From an uncultured Lysobacteraceae bacterium (lineage in GTDB: Bacteria > Pseudomonadota > Gammaproteobacteria > Xanthomonadales > Rhodanobacteraceae), in NCBI GenBank assembly GCA_946482585.1, contig CAMLSI010000171.1, positions 1 to 10,045 of the forward strand: a DNA stretch of 10,045 nt, read 5' to 3'. The translations under genes were made by a program, and so were the position numbers. The notes under the pieces were generated by a model. That model did not search any database. It was not told the DNA's origin and worked only from the letters and a program-made list of their open reading frames with translations. This document shows, piece after piece, positions 6,244 to 10,045 of the stretch. The stretch's first letter is position 1. Each line of letters begins with the position of its first letter.

Positions 6244-7095
6244 ATGAAAACCACAAAACTCGTTGCACTCGTTACCGGCGCCTCGTCGGGCATCGGCCAA
6301 GCCACGGCGCAGCGACTCGCGCAAGCGGGCTATCAGGTTTACGGCACCAGCCGGCGCGCAGCGCAATCGGGCGCGCCATCGTTCGCGATGCTCGTTCTCG
6401 ACGTCACCAGTGACGAATCGGTGGAAGCGGCCGTAGGCGAGTTGATGCGGCGGGAAGGCCGCATCGACCTGCTGGTGAACAACGCGGGTTTCGGCGTCGC
6501 TCCGGCCGGCGCGGAAGAGAGTTCGACGGAGCAGGCGCAGGCAATCTTCGATACCAACGTCTTCGGCATCATCCGGATGACGCGCGCCGTGGTGCCCCAC
6601 ATGCGGCGACAGGGAGGCGGCCGCATCATCAACATCGGCTCCGTGCTCGGGTTCCTGCCGATGCCTTACGCAGCGCTCTATGCCGCCACCAAGCATGCGG
6701 TCGAAGGTTATTCGGAATCGCTCGATCATGAGCTGCGCACGCGAGGCATCCGGGTCTCGGTCATCGAGCCCGCCTATACGAAGACGTCGTTCGACGCGAA
6801 CTTCCTGGAGCCTGACGCAACGCTCGACGAATACCGCGAAGTGCGCGCGTCCCTGGAAAAGACGCTGAAGAACGTGATGGCCGCCGCCGACGAACCTGCC
6901 GTCGTCGCCGACGTCGTGCTGAAAGCGGCCCGTGCGACCCGGCCCAAGCTTCGCTATGCCGCCGGCGGACTCGCGAACCGCCTGCGCCTGCTGCGCCGAT
7001 TCGCGCCTGCCGGCGTGCTGGATGCCGGCATCCGGAAAGATCTGCGTCTCGACGCGGCGCCGGCGTCACCTCGCGCCGTCGGTGCCAGCGCGTGA
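6244..7095 (+). CDS. Short-chain dehydrogenase/reductase (classical SDR), probably NADP(H)-dependent
   Basis: The 283-residue protein is a classical SDR acting in the cytosol on an unknown carbonyl/alcohol substrate. The cofactor motif TGASSGIG is at 11-18. The pair Arg37-Arg38 after the second strand favours NADP(H), and DV (53-54), NNAG (79-82) and Asn105 follow. The catalytic Ser133 and the YAATK motif (Tyr146, Lys150) complete the tetrad. PAY at 176-178 begins the substrate lid, and the C-terminal extension (about 235-283) is basic then Ala-rich. The ATG has GAAGG seven bases upstream. The MDR gene starts 34 bases after its stop, so the two are probably one operon under the palindrome at 6147-6166. 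The protein has no cysteine. Substrate cannot be told from sequence; reduction of a reactive aldehyde or ketone would fit the neighbours. Confidence 0.93.
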   Translation: MKTTKLVALVTGASSGIGQATAQRLAQAGYQVYGTSRRAAQSGAPSFAMLVLDVTSDESVEAAVGELMRREGRIDLLVNNAGFGVAPAGAEESSTEQAQAIFDTNVFGIIRMTRAVVPHMRRQGGGRIINIGSVLGFLPMPYAALYAATKHAVEGYSESLDHELRTRGIRVSVIEPAYTKTSFDANFLEPDATLDEYREVRASLEKTLKNVMAAADEPAVVADVVLKAARATRPKLRYAAGGLANRLRLLRRFAPAGVLDAGIRKDLRLDAAPASPRAVGASA

Positions 7096-7115
7096 CCGCC
7101 CCGTTGCAGCATCGA

Positions 7116-7121
7116 AAGGAG
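7116..7121 (+). promoter_or_regulatory. Strong Shine-Dalgarno that fixes the MDR start
   Basis: AAGGAG lies eight bases before the ATG at 7130. It decides against the longer in-frame reading that begins inside the SDR gene at 6932. Confidence 0.85.
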
Positions 7122-7129
7122 AACGCATC

Positions 7130-8131
7130 ATGAAAGCATTCATCGTCGACCGGTACGGGAAGAAGGACAACACGCGCATCGGCGAAATGCCCGATCCGGT
7201 GCTGCGGGAAGACGACGTGTTGGTCCGGGTCCACGCCGCCGGCGTGAATCCGCTCGATTCCAAGATCCGGGACGGAGAGTTCAAGCTGCTGCTGCCTTAT
7301 CGCCTGCCGCTCGTTCTCGGCAATGACCTGGCAGGGGTCGTGATCCGCGTCGGCTCTCGCGTGCGGCAATTCAAGCCCGGCGATGAAGTCTATGCGCGTC
7401 CGGACGACGATCGCATCGGCTCGTTCGCCGAATTCATCGCGGTCAAGGAGGCTTCCCTGGCGCTCAAGCCGACCTCCATCGGCATGGAGGAAGCGTCATC
7501 CATTCCACTGGTCGGCTTGACCGCGTGGCAGGCGCTGGTCGAAAAAGCGGGCCTGAAGAAAGGGCAGAAAATCCTCATCCATGCGGGTGCTGGCGGGGTC
7601 GGCACATTCGCCATCCAACTGGCCAGGCATCTGGGCGCGACCGTGGCGACGACCACGAGCACCGGGAATGTCGATCTCGTGAAGAAGCTCGGTGCGGATG
7701 TCGTCATCGACTACAAAAAAGACGACTTCGAAAAGAGCCTGCGCGACTACGATGTGGTCCTGAACAGCCTGGGCCCGGAGCTGCTCGAAAAATCGCTGCA
7801 GGTGCTCAGGCCCGGCGGAAAGCTCATTTCGATCTCCGGTCCGCCGGATCCGGACTTCGCCAAGGATCAGGGGCTGTCCTGGTTCCTGGTGCAGATCATG
7901 CGCCTGCTGAGCTTTCGAATCAGGAGGAATGCCAGACGCCGCGGTGTCGACTATTCATTCCTCTTCATGCGCGCCGACGGAGACCAGTTGCGCCAGATCG
8001 CTTCTTTGATCGATGCGGGGATCATCGCGCCGGTGGTGGATCGGGTCTTCCCCTTCGAATCGACGCGGGACGCGTTGGCTTATGTCGAAACAGGACGTGC
8101 GAAAGGCAAGGTGGTCGTCAAGGTCGCATAG
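7130..8131 (+). CDS. Zinc-independent MDR-superfamily NADP-dependent oxidoreductase (quinone-oxidoreductase-like)
   Basis: The 333-residue protein belongs to the medium-chain dehydrogenase/reductase superfamily. The N-terminal GroES-like domain runs to about residue 115 (HAAGVNPLDSKIRDG 35-49, LPLVLGNDLAGVV 59-71, FKPGDEVYA 81-89). The Rossmann domain has HAGAGGVGTFAIQLAR at 151-166, and the C-terminal signature is YVETGRAKGKVVVKV (318-332). There is no cysteine anywhere, so neither the catalytic nor the structural zinc site of alcohol dehydrogenases can exist; this fits the quinone oxidoreductase/enoyl reductase branch, whose members reduce quinones or alpha,beta-unsaturated carbonyls with NADPH. 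A basic stretch, FRIRRNARRRG (262-272), follows a hydrophobic helix. The gene is second after the SDR, with its own strong ribosome-binding site. The substrate is not determinable here. It converges on the ArgP-like gene. Confidence 0.93.
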   Translation: MKAFIVDRYGKKDNTRIGEMPDPVLREDDVLVRVHAAGVNPLDSKIRDGEFKLLLPYRLPLVLGNDLAGVVIRVGSRVRQFKPGDEVYARPDDDRIGSFAEFIAVKEASLALKPTSIGMEEASSIPLVGLTAWQALVEKAGLKKGQKILIHAGAGGVGTFAIQLARHLGATVATTTSTGNVDLVKKLGADVVIDYKKDDFEKSLRDYDVVLNSLGPELLEKSLQVLRPGGKLISISGPPDPDFAKDQGLSWFLVQIMRLLSFRIRRNARRRGVDYSFLFMRADGDQLRQIASLIDAGIIAPVVDRVFPFESTRDALAYVETGRAKGKVVVKVA

Positions 8132-8171
8132 TCAGAATGAGGTCGCCTCGTGTTCGTCGGGGCTGTACCGG

Positions 8172-8184
8172 CCGTCGCGGACGG
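8172..8184 (+). terminator. Weak hairpin between convergent MDR and ArgP-like genes
   Basis: CCGTC-GCG-GACGG is a perfect 5-bp stem with a three-base loop, in the 72-base gap between the convergent stop codons. No T-run follows on either strand. It is the only symmetric element I see in this gap, and its role as a terminator is a guess. Confidence 0.2.
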
Positions 8185-8203
8185 TATTCCGCATCGCCGT
8201 CTT

Positions 8204-9106
8204 TCATCCATGCAGGATGCTGGCGGAAGCCTCGCGCAGAGCCTGGCTGATCCGTTGCAGCGCGCTCGAACGTACCGCCGCGTGCTGCCAGTACAGCGGT
8301 ACGTCGAGCCATCGCGCCGGATCGATCGAAACCAGTTCTTTGGTCCGCAGCGCCGCTGAAATCTGCGATTCCGGCGCGAGGCACCAGCCCAGCGAGCGCG
8401 CGGCCGCCTCGACGAAGCCGATCGACGTGGGCAGGTAGTGCACGGGCGGCGTCAGCCGGGCGCGCGTGATGCGCCTCACGAAGCGCCATTGAATCTCGTC
8501 CTTCCGGTTGAACACGATCATCGGCGCGCGCGCGAGCGCCGCCGCATCGAGTCCGTCCGCGAAGTAGCGCGCGACGAACTGCGGCGACGCGATCGCGTAG
8601 TACCGCATCGCCCCCAGGGAATGCACGTTGCACCCCTGCAGCGGCCGGCTCTCGGAAGTGACCGCTCCGAGCACCGTGCCGTTGCGCAGCAGCTCGAGCG
8701 TGTGCTCCTGATCGTCGACGCGCACATCGAACAGATAGCCGTGTTTCCGGTGCAGCGCGGACAACGCGGCCAGCACCCAGGTCTGGAGCGAGTCGTCGTT
8801 GACCGCGATCGCGATGGAGCGCGCCCGCGTCGCGTCGGCCTCGGCGGGCAGGAGATCGGCGATGGCCTCGGCCTCGAGCGTCTGCATCGGCCGCACGCGG
8901 CGCAGCAGTTTCTCGCCGGCCGACGTGGGGCGGCAGGGCGCCTGACGTACGACGAGCACCTGCCCGAGCCTGTCTTCGAGCGCCTTGATGCGTTGCGATA
9001 CGGCCGACGACGTGATCGAGAGACGCTGCGCGGCGGCATCGAAACTGCCCTCTTCGATCACGGCGGCGAACGCCGCCAGTTGCGGATGGAGCAGATCCAC
9101 GGCCAT
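8204..9106 (-). CDS. argP: LysR-family regulator of the ArgP/LysG type
   Basis: The 300-residue protein starts at the ATG at 9106. The winged helix-turn-helix lies at about 5-62 (LAAFAAVIEEGSFDAAAQRLSITSSAVSQRIKALEDRLG, read in pieces from 10 to 48), followed by the linker helix and an effector domain at about 95-295. VLGAVTSESRPLQGC (145-159) and the following LGAMRYYAIASPQF resemble the ArgP co-effector domain (E. coli VLGAV then LGALDYLFV). In E. coli ArgP and Corynebacterium LysG, this protein binds lysine or arginine and activates a divergently encoded exporter. Here a LysE/ArgO-type gene starts 98 bases away on the other strand, the same arrangement. An earlier in-frame start at 9220 would overlap the exporter gene and is not supported. 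No clear Shine-Dalgarno is seen. The family is clear; the exact effector is inferred. Confidence 0.9.
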   Translation of the reverse strand: MAVDLLHPQLAAFAAVIEEGSFDAAAQRLSITSSAVSQRIKALEDRLGQVLVVRQAPCRPTSAGEKLLRRVRPMQTLEAEAIADLLPAEADATRARSIAIAVNDDSLQTWVLAALSALHRKHGYLFDVRVDDQEHTLELLRNGTVLGAVTSESRPLQGCNVHSLGAMRYYAIASPQFVARYFADGLDAAALARAPMIVFNRKDEIQWRFVRRITRARLTPPVHYLPTSIGFVEAAARSLGWCLAPESQISAALRTKELVSIDPARWLDVPLYWQHAAVRSSALQRISQALREASASILHG

Positions 9107-9204
9107 GGCTCGGATTAGATTTTCTTCGCAGCACTCAGAATATTTAATTTTCCTTATGCGGGCCAGCGCGGCACCCTGCGTCCCCCTTCGTGTGGACAAG
9201 GCCC
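9107..9204. promoter_or_regulatory. Divergent promoter region between ArgP-like regulator and exporter
   Basis: The 98-base gap contains an AT-rich core (about 9136-9157) in otherwise GC-rich DNA. Within it, ATA (9140-9142) and TAT (9155-9157) are arranged symmetrically around 12 bases, roughly like a LysR-type T-N11-A site. TATTCT (minus, 9141 to 9136) could be a -10 for the regulator gene. LysR regulators normally bind between divergent genes, so an activator site is expected here, but no strong palindrome is visible and these assignments are tentative. Confidence 0.4.
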
Positions 9205-9822
9205 ATGTTCCTCGCTGCAACCGCTGCCGGTTTCGTCGCCGGCGCAGGACTCATCATCGCCATCGGCGCGCAGAACGCGTTCGTCCTGCGCCAGGGTTTG
9301 AAGCGTCACCACGTCGGTCTGGTCGTCGCGATCTGTGCGCTCGGCGACATCGCGCTGATTCTTCTCGGCGTCGCCGGCATCGGCGTGCTGGTACAGAAGT
9401 GGCCCGCGCTGCTGCAGGCGCTGCGCTTCGGCGGTGCCGCGTTCCTGGGAGCCTACGGGCTCATGGCGGCGCGGCGTGCATGGCAAAGGACCGGATCGCT
9501 CGCGCCGACGGGCACGGAACCGGAGAGCTGGCAGCGGGTCATGCTGACCTGTCTCGCGTTCACCTTCCTCAACCCGCACGTGTATCTCGATACGATGGTG
9601 TTGCTCGGCAGCCTGTCGACGCGCTATCCGGGAATGCTGCGCTGGGCGTTCGCCTTCGGGGCCTGCCTAGCCAGCGTCGCGTGGTTTTCGTCGCTCGGCT
9701 ACGGTGCCCGCCTGCTGCGGCCGGTCTTCCACAGCCCGCGGGCGTGGCGTCTGCTCGACGCGCTGATCGCCGTTTTCATGCTGGCGCTCTGCCTGCTGCT
9801 GTTGCTGCGCCCGCTGCAATGA
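9205..9822 (+). CDS. LysE/ArgO-family amino acid exporter
   Basis: The 205-residue inner-membrane protein has about six hydrophobic segments (roughly 3-22, 38-60, 68-90, 112-135, 146-168, 183-202). The family signature GAQNAFVLRQG is at 21-31 and NPHVYLDTMVLLGS at 123-136; E. coli ArgO has GPQNAFVMNQG and NPHVYLDTFVVLGS. Members export L-arginine and/or L-lysine, driven by the membrane potential or proton exchange, relieving toxic excess of basic amino acids. I chose the ATG at 9205 because the start then matches ArgO (MF...); a GTG at 9190 in frame is the alternative. AAGG lies three bases before the ATG and GGA eight bases before. The ArgP-like gene is divergent, implying activation by lysine or arginine. 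Whether this copy prefers Arg or Lys is not clear from sequence. Confidence 0.94.
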   Translation: MFLAATAAGFVAGAGLIIAIGAQNAFVLRQGLKRHHVGLVVAICALGDIALILLGVAGIGVLVQKWPALLQALRFGGAAFLGAYGLMAARRAWQRTGSLAPTGTEPESWQRVMLTCLAFTFLNPHVYLDTMVLLGSLSTRYPGMLRWAFAFGACLASVAWFSSLGYGARLLRPVFHSPRAWRLLDALIAVFMLALCLLLLLRPLQ

Positions 9823-9853
9823 TCGCCGGGATGGCGTTCATACTCTCGCCGCA

Positions 9854-9882
9854 GCGCCACAGTGGCTCGGCCACTGTGGCGC
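9854..9882. terminator. 12-bp perfect hairpin after the exporter gene, no U-tract
   Basis: GCGCCACAGTGG-CTCGG-CCACTGTGGCGC is a perfect 12-bp stem with a five-base loop, 31 bases after the exporter stop and between two convergent gene ends. It is symmetric, so it could act on both strands. Neither side carries a T-run. Its strength and position make a bidirectional terminator or 3'-end stabiliser likely. Confidence 0.6.
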
Positions 9883-9901
9883 GTGGGTCGTGCCGGGGCG
9901 T

Positions 9902-9917
9902 CTCCGGATTTCCGGAG
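9902..9917. terminator. Second hairpin between convergent genes
   Basis: CTCCGG-ATTT-CCGGAG is a perfect 6-bp stem with a four-base loop. Outside it, CCGGG and CCCGG can pair across small internal loops to lengthen the stem. It lies 17 bases from the stop of the minus-strand gene at the window end, so it may be that gene's 3' structure. No T-run is present. Confidence 0.4.
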
Positions 9918-9934
9918 CGGCCCGGTCCGGTGCG

Positions 9935-10045
9935 CTACTTGCTCGCCTTGCAGGCGACCGGCTGCCCGTATTGCTTGTACTGTCCGTACTGCATGAACGC
10001 GACCTGCAACTGCAGCGAGGTGTCCATGCTGAGCAGGTTGGGGTA
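9935..10045 (-). CDS. C-terminal 36 codons of an unrecognised protein, 5' part beyond window
   Basis: A minus-strand frame is open from the window edge to TAG at 9935-9937. The visible end reads YPNLLSMDTSLQLQVAFMQ followed by YGQYKQYGQPVACKASK. Most third codon positions are G or C, as expected of a real gene in this DNA, and the stop is followed by the hairpins at 9902-9917 and 9854-9882. The Tyr/Gln-rich stretch MQYGQYKQYGQ is unusual, with two YGQ repeats near the end. I do not recognise the family. Too little is visible to suggest a function. Confidence 0.6.
   Translation of the reverse strand, partial: YPNLLSMDTSLQLQVAFMQYGQYKQYGQPVACKASK

Noticed and set aside
6932..7129. N-terminal extension of the MDR protein starting inside the SDR gene
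   Set aside because: The ATG at 7130 has a strong AAGGAG at good distance, and family members begin at MKA; the extension overlaps SDR coding sequence.
8118..9134. A second long minus-strand frame overlapping the ArgP-like gene
   Set aside because: It is out of frame with the clear LysR protein and gives Arg/Ala-rich sequence without motifs.
1..10045. Mobile elements, CRISPR arrays, phage or defence genes
   Set aside because: No transposase, integrase, direct-repeat array, nuclease or toxin-antitoxin signature was seen on either strand; all main genes have ordinary metabolic, regulatory or envelope assignments.

Overview
This is a GC-rich, gene-dense chromosomal window. Third codon positions are mostly G or C. 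I see no insertion sequence, CRISPR array, tRNA or rRNA. A fused aspartokinase/homoserine dehydrogenase preceded by a threonine-rich leader peptide, RNase D, and an ArgP/ArgO-like pair point to a gammaproteobacterium. The most likely group is Xanthomonadales (Lysobacterales), but that assignment is an inference from gene content and composition.

Layout. Positions 1-1993 (minus) hold the first 664 codons of thrA, cut by the window edge. Ahead of it, on the same strand, lie a 41-residue leader peptide with seven Thr codons in nine (2078-2203), a possible promoter (2212-2241), and a set of mutually exclusive RNA hairpins that includes the thrA Shine-Dalgarno sequence. Next comes rnd (RNase D, 2287-3384, minus). 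Divergent from rnd is a 637-residue membrane-anchored protein (3468-5381, plus) with duplicated TPR-like helical repeats and a C-terminal formylglycine-generating-enzyme (FGE) type domain that lacks the catalytic cysteines.

The middle of the window is a self-contained module: a TetR-family repressor (5534-6106), a short-chain dehydrogenase/reductase (6244-7095) and a zinc-independent quinone-oxidoreductase-like MDR enzyme (7130-8131). Two copies of the same palindrome, TATGATGNNCATNATA, sit on the TetR promoter/start codon and upstream of the SDR gene. This suggests the regulator controls itself and the enzyme pair. The repressor has a single cysteine in a GCPV motif, apparently at the position of the NemR sensor cysteine, and both enzymes contain no cysteine. 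An electrophile- or quinone-responsive detoxification unit is a testable reading.

The right part holds a divergent pair: an ArgP/LysG-type LysR regulator (8204-9106, minus) and a LysE/ArgO-type basic amino acid exporter (9205-9822, plus). It is followed by two strong hairpins and the last 36 codons of an unrecognised minus-strand gene. Several likely gene-end hairpins in this window lack a U-tract.

I see no clearly new multi-gene system. The best leads are the TetR-SDR-MDR module with its paired operators, the thrA leader that seems built to control ribosome access, and the cysteine-less FGE-like protein.
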